Shown here: in pieces, positions 26,718-35,823 of the stretch
Numbering within the stretch: the first letter of the stretch is position 1
How the letters are laid out: the number at the start of each line of letters is the position of its first letter
DNA from: Pseudoalteromonas luteoviolacea DSM 6061
GTDB lineage: Bacteria > Pseudomonadota > Gammaproteobacteria > Enterobacterales > Alteromonadaceae
Assembly (NCBI RefSeq): GCF_001625655.1
Contig: NZ_AUYB01000092.1
Location: forward strand, 1 to 64,000
Direction: 5' to 3'
Length of the DNA stretch: 64,000 bases
The notes under the pieces: model-generated
What the model was told of the DNA's origin: nothing
What the model saw: the letters and a program-made list of their open reading frames with translations, nothing else
Databases searched by the model: none
Translations under genes and position numbers: made by a program

Positions 26718-28490
26718 TTAGCTTTCCTTTTTGTTGGTATTTACAGCATCGTGCACCAAGGACAAGCGGTTAGCTTTAGATTCATCTTCTAAAATGCTTT
26801 TAACTTTTGCCTCGTTCATGGGTTGATAAAACAAAAAGCCTTGCTGCAGTGTAATGCCCATGCCGCTACACGCCTTTGCTTGCATTGCTGTTTCGACCCC
26901 CTCACCAATTACGTTTATATTGAGCTTGTCTAACATGAAAGATAAGCCTTGCAGCATATCATGTTGCTTTGAGTCAGGTTGCGCAATGTTTTGCACAATG
27001 GAGCTGTCAATCTTTACAATTTCAAACGGGTAGTGCAAAAGGTGTGAAATTGAAGAAAGGCCAGAACCAAAGTCATCTAGAGCGAGTCCAACTCCGATTT
27101 CAGATAGAGCCATAAGGGTGTTGTTAATTGTTTGGTCATCTTGTAGTAGCGCCGCTTCGGTGATTTCTAGCACTAACATTTGAGGTGCTACTGACGCTTG
27201 CTCAAGGGCGCTTTGTACGGTGTTGACGAAACCATTGTCGCAAAGTTGGCAAGCAGATACATTTACAGACAATCTAAACTTATAGTGATCATCGCATAAC
27301 ATGTCTTTAAATTGGTCAAGCGCGTGTTCAAGCACCCATTGGCCAATTGTTTGGATCAAGCCCGCTTCCTCCGCAATGGGAATAAACTCATCGGGAAGTT
27401 GCGTTGTATTTGCCAACGGCCAGCGTATTAAAGCTTCAATCATGGTAATCGTATCTGATTGGCTCTCAATAACAGGGTGGTAACTAAGCTCAAAGTGTTG
27501 GCTTTTGGCTGCCTGCCTAAGCTCTGATTCGATTTGGTATTTAAGTAAGAAAGCTTCTTGCATGTTGTCTTGAAAGACACAAATCTTGTCACTGATACCA
27601 TTTTTTGCGCGGTACATAGCAATATCAGCGAGTTTCATAAGCTCCTTGCGATTTTCTGAATTGATAGGAGCCACCGCAATACCGATACTACCGGAGCAGT
27701 GTACTGCGTGACCATCAATTTCAAAGGGGACATGAAAAGTATCCAGCACACGTTGAGCAATGGTTTTTATCTGTCTAATAGAGGTGAGCTCTGCGCAAGC
27801 AAAGGCAAACTCATCACCTCCAAGGCGTGCCAATAGTTCATTTTCTCTAAGCACTTCTTTTATTCGACCTGCGACAGCAATTAATAGTTGATCACCAACT
27901 TCATGACCAAAGTTATCGTTAATATGCTTGAACTTGTCTAGGTCCAACATCATTACCGCAACAATCTCACGTTTTCTGCGTTGTCTTGCAAGCAGTAGTC
28001 GATTTAACATTTCATCAAAGTGAAATCGATTATGAAGTCCAGTTAAGGTGTCTTTTTCAGCCAGTTGTTTGACCTGTCGGTAGCTATCATAAAGCTGTTG
28101 CTCCAACTCGTGTCTTTTGCGAGCTTGTAAAATCGAGCGAGTAAGCTGAGTACTTGTGACCTCTTGTTTTAATAAGAAATCCTGAGCACCAGCGTTGATG
28201 CAATCAAGCACCAGTGGTTCATTGTATAAATTACTTATCATCACGATGGCTGTATGTTTTAACTGTGGCTGACTTCTGAGTTTTACAATCGCCTCAACCC
28301 CATTAATTTGGGGCATGTTGTAATCCATTAAGATCACATCAAAATGCATTTTTTCTAGATAGGCGTAAGCATCATCAGCGCTATCCGCCTCTACAATGTC
28401 ATAGTTATTTTGCTCTGAAGACAGGGTCCTTATGATCGTTTTCCTGTCTATCACATCATCGTCGACGACGAGTAATTTGGTATAAGTCAT
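26718..28490 (-). CDS. Response regulator with GGDEF and EAL domains
   Basis: A 590-residue protein starting at ATG 28490 (MTYTKLLVVDDD), where AAGGAG lies directly upstream; earlier in-frame Met codons lack one. Receiver with Asp56 (VILMDYNMP), GGDEF with ARLGGDEF, EAL with MIEALIRWP plus VNVSA, ITEAAL, LDDFGSGLSS, VKIDSS and IGEGVE. The I-site reads RENE, again not RxxD. It is a paralogue of the protein at 18368; together they bracket the kinase genes and are the likely outputs of the region. Confidence 0.9.
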   Translation of the reverse strand: MTYTKLLVVDDDVIDRKTIIRTLSSEQNNYDIVEADSADDAYAYLEKMHFDVILMDYNMPQINGVEAIVKLRSQPQLKHTAIVMISNLYNEPLVLDCINAGAQDFLLKQEVTSTQLTRSILQARKRHELEQQLYDSYRQVKQLAEKDTLTGLHNRFHFDEMLNRLLLARQRRKREIVAVMMLDLDKFKHINDNFGHEVGDQLLIAVAGRIKEVLRENELLARLGGDEFAFACAELTSIRQIKTIAQRVLDTFHVPFEIDGHAVHCSGSIGIAVAPINSENRKELMKLADIAMYRAKNGISDKICVFQDNMQEAFLLKYQIESELRQAAKSQHFELSYHPVIESQSDTITMIEALIRWPLANTTQLPDEFIPIAEEAGLIQTIGQWVLEHALDQFKDMLCDDHYKFRLSVNVSACQLCDNGFVNTVQSALEQASVAPQMLVLEITEAALLQDDQTINNTLMALSEIGVGLALDDFGSGLSSISHLLHYPFEIVKIDSSIVQNIAQPDSKQHDMLQGLSFMLDKLNINVIGEGVETAMQAKACSGMGITLQQGFLFYQPMNEAKVKSILEDESKANRLSLVHDAVNTNKKES

Positions 28491-28782
28491 ACGCTCCTTT
28501 CCCATAATTACAATGGTTTTGACCAACCAAAGGTGTGTTATGGCGCTGTATACTTCTTTGTTTAGTAGGGTATACAGCATAACTTTAGTCCAAAAGCCTT
28601 AAATGAACAGGAAGAAACAATGATAAGTTGTGGCTTGAGGTTGTTTTCGGGACATTGTTGGTTAGTCATATAGCGAAAGGGCATTGGCCAGTGACAGCAC
28701 ATCGTTGTACATTGAATAAAAGCCTTGTTCCATAAGGGCTCAATTTACAATTAAGACGTCACAAGAAGGAAGCAGAGAAAGT

Positions 28783-29400
28783 ATGGAATATTTATTAGCA
28801 GTTATTTTATTTGCTATTTCAACATCTATTACACCGGGGCCAAACAATATTATGGTCATGACCTCAGCGCTTAATTTTGGAATTAAAAAGACATTACCCT
28901 TACTAGCTGGAATTTGCGCAGGTTTTAGTGTGATGTTACTGGTAATCGGCTTTGGATTTGGTCAAGTTTTCACTGCGTTTCCTAGCTTACATTTGATTAT
29001 TAAATGTGTCGGTGTGTCGTATTTGTTGTATCTATCTTGGGTTATTGCGAAGTCTGCGGGCGCACCCATTGATACGGATGAAGCCAAACCACTGTCTTTT
29101 CTGAATGGGGCACTATTCCAGTGGGTTAATGCCAAAGCATGGGTAGTGGCGACGGGGGCCATAGCTGCATTTACATCTATGGGGGATGGCTACTATACGC
29201 AAAATATCACCATAGCATTGGTGTTTTTCGTTGCTGCATTTCCGTGTGTGGGTACTTGGTTACTCTGTGGTTCAGTTCTAAAGCGAATTTTAACCAAAGA
29301 AAAGTATCGGAAAGTATTTAATTATGCGATGGCAGCCTTATTGGTGGTGTCAGTTTTACCTGTCATAAGAGAAGTTGCCATTCAACTTGGTGTTATATAA
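28783..29400 (+). CDS. LysE/RhtB family exporter
   Basis: A 205-residue inner-membrane protein with about six hydrophobic segments and the LysE family N-terminal signature SITPGPNNIMVMTSALNFG. A second family segment, LFQWVNAKAWVVATGAIAAF, is present. LysE/RhtB proteins export amino acids or their analogues. The substrate cannot be told. It appears monocistronic, 163 bases before creB. Confidence 0.85.
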   Translation: MEYLLAVILFAISTSITPGPNNIMVMTSALNFGIKKTLPLLAGICAGFSVMLLVIGFGFGQVFTAFPSLHLIIKCVGVSYLLYLSWVIAKSAGAPIDTDEAKPLSFLNGALFQWVNAKAWVVATGAIAAFTSMGDGYYTQNITIALVFFVAAFPCVGTWLLCGSVLKRILTKEKYRKVFNYAMAALLVVSVLPVIREVAIQLGVI

Positions 29401-29563
29401 AGCCTCAATTCGATTCAGGCATATCATTATATTATTCATAATGTTAATTACGCTTTATGTCATGACATAGTCGCTGTTAATATATAAAAAAGCTTTTATT
29501 GGCCCATCGGACTGAAATAGATGATCGGGACCACATCAGCTCAGATTATATTGAGGAATCAAC

Positions 29564-30232
29564 GTGAATATTGTCATTATTGAGGATGAATCTGCGATTG
29601 CAGATACCCTCATTCATGTACTGGAAATGGATGGCTTCAAAGCTCACTGGTTTAACACGGCAGGCGCAGGACTTACGTACTTAAAAAGCAAAACGGCAGA
29701 CTTATTGATACTGGATGTGGGGCTACCCGATGGCAATGGCTTTGAACTGTGTAAGCAAATAAGGGGGTTCTCTAATATTCCAATTATATTTTTGACAGCG
29801 CGCTCTGACGAAATTGACCGCGTTGTGGGGCTAGAGATAGGCGCTGATGATTACGTAACTAAGCCATTTAGCCCAAGAGAATTGTTAGCTAGAGTTAAAC
29901 TGCGGCTCAAATCAGTGAGACAGCCAACAATTGTTGCTTCTGAACAGTCGTGCGATACCTTACGAATTGAAAACTATGATTATTACAAAGGTCCTATCGC
30001 TTTGGGACTTACAGCACTTGAGTTTAGATTATTGAATGCATTGTTAGAATCCTCTCCTAGAGTGTTAAGCCGACAGCAACTGATGGAGTTTTCCAATATG
30101 CCGATTGAAGAGGCATACGAACGCAACGTAGACTCTCACATTAAATCGATCCGCAATAAGTTACAAAAGGTAGATATGGCCGAAAGTTTGAAAACAAAAC
30201 GTGGCTTTGGCTATTATTTTGACAAGGAATAG
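29564..30232 (+). CDS. creB: Response regulator CreB
   Basis: A 222-residue OmpR-type regulator: receiver about 1-118 with IIEDE, LLILDVGLPDGNGFELC, FLTARSDEIDRVVGLEIGADDYVTKPF, and a C-terminal winged helix (LTALEFRLLNALLES, NVDSHIKSIRNKLQ). The order creB-creC-creD supports the name. In enterobacteria CreBC responds to carbon source and cell-wall stress and induces creD. GAGGAATC provides a ribosome binding site. creA is not adjacent. Confidence 0.88.
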   Translation: MNIVIIEDESAIADTLIHVLEMDGFKAHWFNTAGAGLTYLKSKTADLLILDVGLPDGNGFELCKQIRGFSNIPIIFLTARSDEIDRVVGLEIGADDYVTKPFSPRELLARVKLRLKSVRQPTIVASEQSCDTLRIENYDYYKGPIALGLTALEFRLLNALLESSPRVLSRQQLMEFSNMPIEEAYERNVDSHIKSIRNKLQKVDMAESLKTKRGFGYYFDKE

Positions 30233-30235
30233 AGA

Positions 30236-31678
30236 GTGAAGCGCTGGCCAAAGATCCCGCTCGGACTACGTCTGTTTTTACTGTACTTCGTTATTGTCAT
30301 AATGACGACCTACTTTGTTAGTTCGACGTTGATAAAAGAGATTAAACCAACCGTGCGTCAAACGACCGAAGAAACTTTGGTTGATATGGCTAATTTACTC
30401 GCTGTACTTGTTGCCGAAGAATTGGCAAGTGGCACGTTAGAAACAAGTCAAATTTCGACCTTGATACAGAAGTTTGGCAACCGAAGTGTTGATGCAGCTA
30501 TTTGGGGGGTAGATAAAAAAGCGATGTCGCATCGGATCTACGTGACTGACTCAAAAGGGATCGTTGTTGCAGATTCTTGGCAACAGGACATAGGCAGTGA
30601 CTTTTCGAGATGGAATGATGTATATCTCACATTACGAGGGATGTATGGGGCTCGTTCGACGGCGGTGGATCCTGATGATCCTTTGTCCACAGTCATGCAT
30701 GTTGCAGCGCCGGTTATTTATCAAGGAAAAACCATTGGAAGCCTGACAGTGGCGAAAGCAAATCGCTCTGTACAGCCATTTATCGAACTGTCTCAGCAAC
30801 GCGTGTTTAACTGGTTGGCTGTTATGAGTGTGCTGGTATTATGTGTCGGAGCTTTGATTGCTTGGCGAATAAACTCAGCACTGAGTAAGTTGTCGGTTTA
30901 TGCGTATAAAATGGGTCAGGGAGAAAAAGCAGCTAAGCCGGTGTTTAGAATATTTTATGAATACAGCCAGTTAAGCGAAGCATTGACGCAAATGCGTTCG
31001 CAATTAGACGGTAAGCAATACGTAGAGTCTTATGTTGAAACTCTGACGCATGAACTCAAGAGCCCGCTTTCTGGCATCAAAGGCGCCAGTGAATTATTGC
31101 AGTTGCCTTTGGATGATGAAAAGCGCAATCAGTTCGCTGGAAATATTGAGCGAGAGTCTGAGCGAATGCAACTACTTATAGATAAGTTACTAGAGCTGAC
31201 TCGACTGGAAAAATTACCACAATTAGAAAAACCCAAACGATTGCGCTGTTCAGAGCTTATTGATTACGTTGTGGATGCTATCAGCGTAAAAGTAGAACAG
31301 AAATCCTTATGTTATGTCTTTAATTCAGAATCAGATTTAACTTTTGAAGGGGATGAGTTTTTGCTTCGTCAAGCGCTTCTTAATATATTTGAAAATGCTT
31401 TGGATTTTGCAACGCAAGGGGGAAAGCTTCAGGTCTCAGTAAGACAGTCGTCATCGCATATTTGTTTTGAGGTATATAACGATGGCCCGGTAATTCCAGA
31501 ATATGCACTCCCGCGATTGACTGAACGGTTTTATTCCTTACCAAGGGCAACAGGCAATAAAAGCACAGGTCTGGGACTTAATTTTGTGGAGCAAATAGCC
31601 AAACTCCATTTTGGTTATTTAAAGGTCCAAAATGAGAAAAGTGGAGTTGTTGTCACCCTCGCCATAAAGTCTACATAA
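30236..31678 (+). CDS. creC: Sensor kinase CreC
   Basis: A 480-residue membrane kinase. Helices at about 10-30 and 183-203 flank a periplasmic sensor (IYVTDSKGIVVADSWQQDIGSDFSRWNDVYLTLRG), followed by a HAMP-like linker, HisKA with THELKSPLSGIKG (His272), and HATPase with FENALDFA, NDGPVIP and STGLGLNFVEQI. The sensor text is characteristic of CreC. The GTG start lies three bases after the creB stop, so they are cotranscribed. Confidence 0.88.
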   Translation: MKRWPKIPLGLRLFLLYFVIVIMTTYFVSSTLIKEIKPTVRQTTEETLVDMANLLAVLVAEELASGTLETSQISTLIQKFGNRSVDAAIWGVDKKAMSHRIYVTDSKGIVVADSWQQDIGSDFSRWNDVYLTLRGMYGARSTAVDPDDPLSTVMHVAAPVIYQGKTIGSLTVAKANRSVQPFIELSQQRVFNWLAVMSVLVLCVGALIAWRINSALSKLSVYAYKMGQGEKAAKPVFRIFYEYSQLSEALTQMRSQLDGKQYVESYVETLTHELKSPLSGIKGASELLQLPLDDEKRNQFAGNIERESERMQLLIDKLLELTRLEKLPQLEKPKRLRCSELIDYVVDAISVKVEQKSLCYVFNSESDLTFEGDEFLLRQALLNIFENALDFATQGGKLQVSVRQSSSHICFEVYNDGPVIPEYALPRLTERFYSLPRATGNKSTGLGLNFVEQIAKLHFGYLKVQNEKSGVVVTLAIKST

Positions 31679-31700
31679 ACTCTCCATACAAACTCCATAG
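31677..31700 (+). promoter_or_regulatory. Direct repeat upstream of creD, candidate CreB site
   Basis: AAACTCTCCATA at 31677-31688 and AAACTCCATAG at 31690-31700 are near-identical tandem copies about one helical turn apart, 50 bases before the creD start. E. coli CreB binds tandem direct repeats (TTCAC-N6-TTCAC). The spacing is similar but the sequence is not, so the assignment is tentative. Confidence 0.3.
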
Positions 31701-31750
31701 GCTGCCCATTATAGGTTGCTACAGTGTTTGGCAAACCTAAGGAGTTAGTG

Positions 31751-33097
31751 ATGAACAATCAAAATAAAGAAAGAATAGGCGTTAAGTTTGGCATCCTTAT
31801 TGGACTGATTATTATATTGATGATCCCAATGGTCATGATTAAAGACTTAATTTATGAACGAAGCGAGATGCAAGAGCAAGTGAAGCAAGATATCGCAATG
31901 AGCAGCAGTGCACAGCAGCGACTCTTGGGCCCGTTTATCTATGTTGAATATGAACGAGACATAACACGCGAAAAGACTGTAAGTATCGTTAAAGAACAAA
32001 CATTTTTACTCCCTGATACGCTGCAAATTCACAGTAAACTAGATACTTTTGAAAAATATCGCAGCATCTACAAAGCGACGCTATATCGCTCTAACAACAC
32101 GCTAACAGGCGTGTTTAAAACCTCTGAGCTTGAGTTTCTAAAAAAGCATCGTGTGACTTCGATTAGTTTGGCTTTTGGTATTTCTGATATCCGGGGTATT
32201 GGATTAGACTCAGTGGTTAAAGTTGCCGATGAAAAGGTTAAAATCCTGCCGGGTACACAATTGAGAAAATTACCGGATGGCATTCATACCCCATTGAATT
32301 TATCTCAATTACTAAAGGACTCTGAATTATCTTTCGTAGCAGATCTTTACTTACAGGGCATGGAAAAGCTATCTATTTCGCCACTAGGTAGAGAATCACG
32401 TATAAGTATGGCTGCGAACTGGCCTCACCCCAGTTTCGAAGGTGCTTACTTACCAGTAAACTCTGATATTAGTAATGAAGGGTTTACTGCGAACTGGCAG
32501 GCGAGTTTTTTTTCTACCAATATGAAGAGCACTTTTGAGAACTGTATCTTGCGCAGTATTTGTAGTGATTTGACTGAACGTACCATGGGCGTTTCGCTGG
32601 TGGACCCTGTTGATCACTACCTAAAAAGTCATCGTGCTGTGAATTATGCGCTTATGGTCATTTTATTGGTAATGGCGAGTTTTTTCCTGTTAGAGCTTGT
32701 AAGAGAGGAACCTATTCATCCAGTTCAATATGGATTTGTTGGTCTTGCACTGGCTATTTTCTACTTGCTTTTGATTTCACTAAGTGAACACCTTGGCTTT
32801 GGAGTTGCTTATATGATTTCCACACTGGCTGCCACAGGCTTATTGAGCTGGTATGTCACCGGTGTACTAAAAAGCAAAGTGCTCGGTGGGTATTTCTTTA
32901 TCGGCCTAACTCTACTGTATTCGTTGCTCTATGGCATGCTTGGAGCGGAGGATTACGCGTTACTAATGGGCAGTCTAATATGCTTTATTGTATTGTCGTT
33001 GGTGATGATCCTGACTCGAAGAATAAATTGGTATAGTAGTAGTCGCAAAGAAGTGACGGCGCAAGAGGTTAGTCCTGCTAGCAATGCGCCCAGCTAA
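31751..33097 (+). CDS. creD: Inner-membrane protein CreD
   Basis: A 448-residue protein. The start at 31751 has AAGGAG six bases upstream; the upstream extension is rejected. One helix at about 12-32, a large periplasmic domain of about 250 residues (LLGPFIYVEYERDI, WPHPSFEGAYLPVNSDIS near its end), and about five C-terminal helices give the CreD/CbrD architecture. CreD is the main output of CreBC in E. coli and affects envelope integrity and beta-lactam response. It is slightly shorter at its C-terminus than I recall for the enterobacterial form. Confidence 0.85.
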   Translation: MNNQNKERIGVKFGILIGLIIILMIPMVMIKDLIYERSEMQEQVKQDIAMSSSAQQRLLGPFIYVEYERDITREKTVSIVKEQTFLLPDTLQIHSKLDTFEKYRSIYKATLYRSNNTLTGVFKTSELEFLKKHRVTSISLAFGISDIRGIGLDSVVKVADEKVKILPGTQLRKLPDGIHTPLNLSQLLKDSELSFVADLYLQGMEKLSISPLGRESRISMAANWPHPSFEGAYLPVNSDISNEGFTANWQASFFSTNMKSTFENCILRSICSDLTERTMGVSLVDPVDHYLKSHRAVNYALMVILLVMASFFLLELVREEPIHPVQYGFVGLALAIFYLLLISLSEHLGFGVAYMISTLAATGLLSWYVTGVLKSKVLGGYFFIGLTLLYSLLYGMLGAEDYALLMGSLICFIVLSLVMILTRRINWYSSSRKEVTAQEVSPASNAPS

Positions 33098-33213
33098 ATT
33101 GGTTTATACTAGATATACTCGCGGTAAATTAATAATTTAGATGCATTTTATTTAGCACTCTTGTGTGGCAGTATTGACGGTTTTTTAGCAATTAAAAGAC
33201 CGAGGAATGAGTT

Positions 33214-33846
33214 ATGCCTGAGCTTACAATACTGCCACTATTTATTGTCACAACCGTACTTTTAGCTATATCACCTGGTCCTGATTTGCTGTTAATTTCG
33301 GCGTATTCATCAGGGCAAGGGTTTATATCTGGCGCTCGCCTCGCGCTAGGAATATTTATTGCGGGTCTTGTCCAAACTATTGCTGTGGCACTTGGCCTTG
33401 GTCAATTAATGCAGCAATTTCCGCCTATTGCCATGGGGATTAAATTACTTGGCGCACTGTATTTAGCATGGTTGGGGGCGACTATGTTAAAAAAGTGGTG
33501 GTGCAAAAATGAAGTATCAACCGATTGCACTATCAGCCAAGTAAAAAATAGTAAAGAACTGGTGCTAAAAGGTTTTCTTAACAACTTGATGAACCCAAAA
33601 GCACTGTTGTTTTTCAGTGTGTTCTTAACTCAGTTTACAACCTCGCACTCCCCAATGACGCCACAAATACTGGTTCTTGGTGTATTGCTCAGCACCATAG
33701 TTTTATTGATTAATCTCATTTTTGCTTTTTCTTTTAGTCAGTTAAGTAAAGTAATCGCTGGTAAGTTTCAACTCGGCCGTCACTTTGATGGCCTATTAGG
33801 CGTGCTATTTTTAGCATTGTCAGCGAGACTAGCGACATCAAAATAA
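33214..33846 (+). CDS. LysE/RhtB family exporter
   Basis: A 210-residue membrane protein with the family start AISPGPDLLLISAYSSGQG, six hydrophobic segments and the conserved GFLNNLMNPKALLFFSVFLTQF. It probably exports amino acids or similar molecules. It is not a close copy of the exporter at 28783. A GAGG ribosome binding site lies before the ATG. The acetyltransferase gene follows after 18 bases, so the two may be cotranscribed. Confidence 0.85.
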   Translation: MPELTILPLFIVTTVLLAISPGPDLLLISAYSSGQGFISGARLALGIFIAGLVQTIAVALGLGQLMQQFPPIAMGIKLLGALYLAWLGATMLKKWWCKNEVSTDCTISQVKNSKELVLKGFLNNLMNPKALLFFSVFLTQFTTSHSPMTPQILVLGVLLSTIVLLINLIFAFSFSQLSKVIAGKFQLGRHFDGLLGVLFLALSARLATSK

Positions 33847-33864
33847 TAATATGCAGGAAATTAA

Positions 33865-34377
33865 ATGACTCAAATCGCGCAAATAGAAACCGAACGATTA
33901 CGCTTGGTGACACCGACAGAAGCATGTTTGGAGACTTACCTAGACTTTTACACTGATGGTGCAGCTTCTCAATTGTATGGTGGACCAATAGAGCCTGCAC
34001 AAGTACTAGCAAGACTTAAAGCAGATCTTGGGTCATGGTATTTGTGTGGTTTTGGGGTTTGGGTGATACAAGAAAAAGCCACCAATAAATACATCGGTAC
34101 TTGTGGCTTTTGGCGAGGCTACAATTGGCCAACAGAACTTACTTGGTGGTTGTTACCAGAGGCTCGAGGCTGCGGCTATGCGAAAGAGGCCTCGCATGCG
34201 GCAATTAGTCATGCTTATGAAAAGCTTGGATTTAAAGAAGTTCGAACCTATATGAATGATGAAAACATCGCTGCGCGTATGTTGGTGGAGCGCCTTGGTG
34301 GCGTTAAAATAGAGAGAAAACTGTTCCCTGATGGGCTTTATCGAGATATCTACAGCTTGCCAAAGGAGAATGCTTAA
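33865..34377 (+). CDS. GNAT-family N-acetyltransferase (RimJ/RimL type)
   Basis: A 170-residue protein: N-terminal TERLRLVTPTEACL, central FGVWVIQEKATNKYIGTCGFW, the acetyl-CoA loop region LPEARGCGYAKEASHAAISHAYEKLGF, and the terminal NIAARMLVERLGG. This is the RimJ/RimL-like GNAT layout used for acetylating protein N-termini or small molecules. The substrate is unknown. A terminator palindrome overlaps its stop codon. Confidence 0.82.
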   Translation: MTQIAQIETERLRLVTPTEACLETYLDFYTDGAASQLYGGPIEPAQVLARLKADLGSWYLCGFGVWVIQEKATNKYIGTCGFWRGYNWPTELTWWLLPEARGCGYAKEASHAAISHAYEKLGFKEVRTYMNDENIAARMLVERLGGVKIERKLFPDGLYRDIYSLPKENA

Positions 34378-34387
34378 GCATTCTCCT
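34364..34387 (+). terminator. Intrinsic terminator overlapping the GNAT stop codon
   Basis: A perfect inverted repeat with arms AGGAGAATGC and GCATTCTCCT around TTAA, followed by ATTTTA. The TAA stop of the acetyltransferase is the loop. It separates this gene from the convergent methyltransferase gene. Confidence 0.75.
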
Positions 34388-34409
34388 ATTTTAGTAAAGG
34401 CAATCTACG

Positions 34410-35093
34410 TTAGCGGGTCGATTTTAAAGTAACTTGCTGATAAGCGCTAAGGATGTCAGATACATCGGTATTACCTTGGCTAATACGAGTGTAGTGAGAG
34501 ATTGTTTTATTTAAATACTGCTCAGCAATTTTGCGCTCAAGGTCGTCTCGATAATGCCAAATATGCTCACCAATAGGACTAACAGCCGCCTTTTCTTCCT
34601 CAATTGATGACACATAGATTAATTCATAAATACGTTTGTTTTCACTGATCAGCAGCTCGTTTTTTAAGCTCAGTTTGAGTGTGTTCAGTGATTTACGCAA
34701 CGTGAATAAATGATGCACAGGACAAAGTATAAAATCTATGGTTAGGTGTGGGTGCTGACGAGTGATCTTTTGTACAAAATCGCTACATAAATCGCCTCCT
34801 ACACCGGCAATTATGACTAGGTGTCTGCCCGGATACTTTGCGAGTGGCAATTTAGCAACATCTAGACAGTGGGTTTGCCATTTTTCACTTTTATGTTTAT
34901 AAAAAGTGTCCAGTTTTTTATCTAGTTCTTCGATTAAATGCGTAACAATATCTACAAAATGGATTTTTGCGTCTAGATTTTGATCCAGTAATCTGGCTCC
35001 AAGCAAGCCATGGTCGCAACAACAGTCCCAAATGTGTGTGTAGTCATTACTAACAAGCTCACTAATTTGTAAAAGGCGTTTTCCTAACTTCAT
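34410..35093 (-). CDS. TrmK-like SAM-dependent methyltransferase
   Basis: A 227-residue protein resembling TrmK, the tRNA adenine-22 N1-methyltransferase family. It begins MKLGKRLLQISELV, then the SAM motif region WDCCCDHGLLGARLL (family: DIGTDH-Y), and VIIAGVGGDL (family: IAGMGG). The cysteine-rich variant of motif I is unusual. The target RNA is unproven. Its ATG follows the TetR stop immediately (TAAATG), so it forms an operon with the regulator. Confidence 0.65.
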   Translation of the reverse strand: MKLGKRLLQISELVSNDYTHIWDCCCDHGLLGARLLDQNLDAKIHFVDIVTHLIEELDKKLDTFYKHKSEKWQTHCLDVAKLPLAKYPGRHLVIIAGVGGDLCSDFVQKITRQHPHLTIDFILCPVHHLFTLRKSLNTLKLSLKNELLISENKRIYELIYVSSIEEEKAAVSPIGEHIWHYRDDLERKIAEQYLNKTISHYTRISQGNTDVSDILSAYQQVTLKSTR

Positions 35094-35702
35094 TTAAGCA
35101 CCTGATTGAGCAACTTGATACCGTGCTAAAAATGTCTCAACAGTTTGCTTTATAACAAAGTCTTGTGTCATATGAGGTTCTAATGCAAACCCGTATAGAC
35201 GAGGGTAAAAAATAAACGACTTCAATTGAAATACAAATTGTTTTGCCGCAAAAGTAATGTCTTCAACACTTATCACCCCATCATCTTGTGCCGCTGTTAA
35301 GAATTCCTCTAAATAGCGCATACAGCCTACTTTTGTATTGTTTAAATGTGCGGCCATATCAGGGTTTTGCAATAACTCTAAAAACGCGACTCGAGCAATT
35401 CGTAAGAATGCATCTGATGTAAGTAGTTGGGCTTCTGCCGCAGCAATATCCATGAGTTGTGAACGAATACACGTTTGTGGCGTATAAACCAAGGTATGGC
35501 CCTGTTCAACAAGGTTAAGCATGTTTTCAATTACAGCGTAAAGTAGCGCTTCTTTACAATCAAAGTGGTTGTACACCGTGCGCTTTGAAACCTCTGCTGT
35601 TTGTGCAACTAGATCCATACTGGTTTGCTGAGCGCCATTTTCGGAAAACAGCTGTTCGGCAGCTTGGATAATTTGTAGACGCTTTTTCTCTGACAGCTTC
35701 AT
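35094..35702 (-). CDS. TetR-family transcriptional repressor
   Basis: A 202-residue TetR/AcrR regulator. The helix-turn-helix at about 8-55 reads IIQAAEQLFSENGAQQTSMDLVAQTAEVSKRTVYNHFDCKEALLYAV, the standard family pattern; the rest is an all-helical ligand domain. It is divergent from the metallo-hydrolase lipoprotein gene, and two related palindromes lie in between (35747-35806). It most likely represses that gene and its own operon with the TrmK-like gene. Confidence 0.88.
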   Translation of the reverse strand: MKLSEKKRLQIIQAAEQLFSENGAQQTSMDLVAQTAEVSKRTVYNHFDCKEALLYAVIENMLNLVEQGHTLVYTPQTCIRSQLMDIAAAEAQLLTSDAFLRIARVAFLELLQNPDMAAHLNNTKVGCMRYLEEFLTAAQDDGVISVEDITFAAKQFVFQLKSFIFYPRLYGFALEPHMTQDFVIKQTVETFLARYQVAQSGA

Positions 35703-35746
35703 ATGAACTCCTTACTTAAGTGCGGCTAGTTTAGCGGATTTTAAAA

Positions 35747-35766
35747 AAACTTGCACTAGGTAGTTT
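35747..35766. promoter_or_regulatory. TetR operator candidate 1
   Basis: AAACTTGCACTAGGTAGTTT has outer inverted arms AAACT/AGTTT. The 20 bases beginning GCAC and running through TAGTTTACTTTT recur 40 bases downstream with three mismatches. It is placed between the divergent TetR and lipoprotein genes. Confidence 0.55.
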
Positions 35767-35787
35767 ACTTTTAGTTGATAACGTGAA

Positions 35788-35806
35788 AAACTGCACAGTG
35801 TAGTTT
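35788..35806. promoter_or_regulatory. TetR operator candidate 2
   Basis: AAACTGCAC-A-GTGTAGTTT is a 19-bp palindrome with one mismatch, 18 bases before the lipoprotein ATG. TAGTTTACTTTT follows here and at candidate 1, exactly 40 bp apart (about four helical turns), favouring cooperative repressor binding. Confidence 0.65.
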
Positions 35807-35823
35807 ACTTTTTCTGGTGATAT

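Noticed and set aside
28491-28580. N-terminal extension of the REC-GGDEF-EAL protein at 26718
   Set aside because: No ribosome binding site and not part of the receiver fold.
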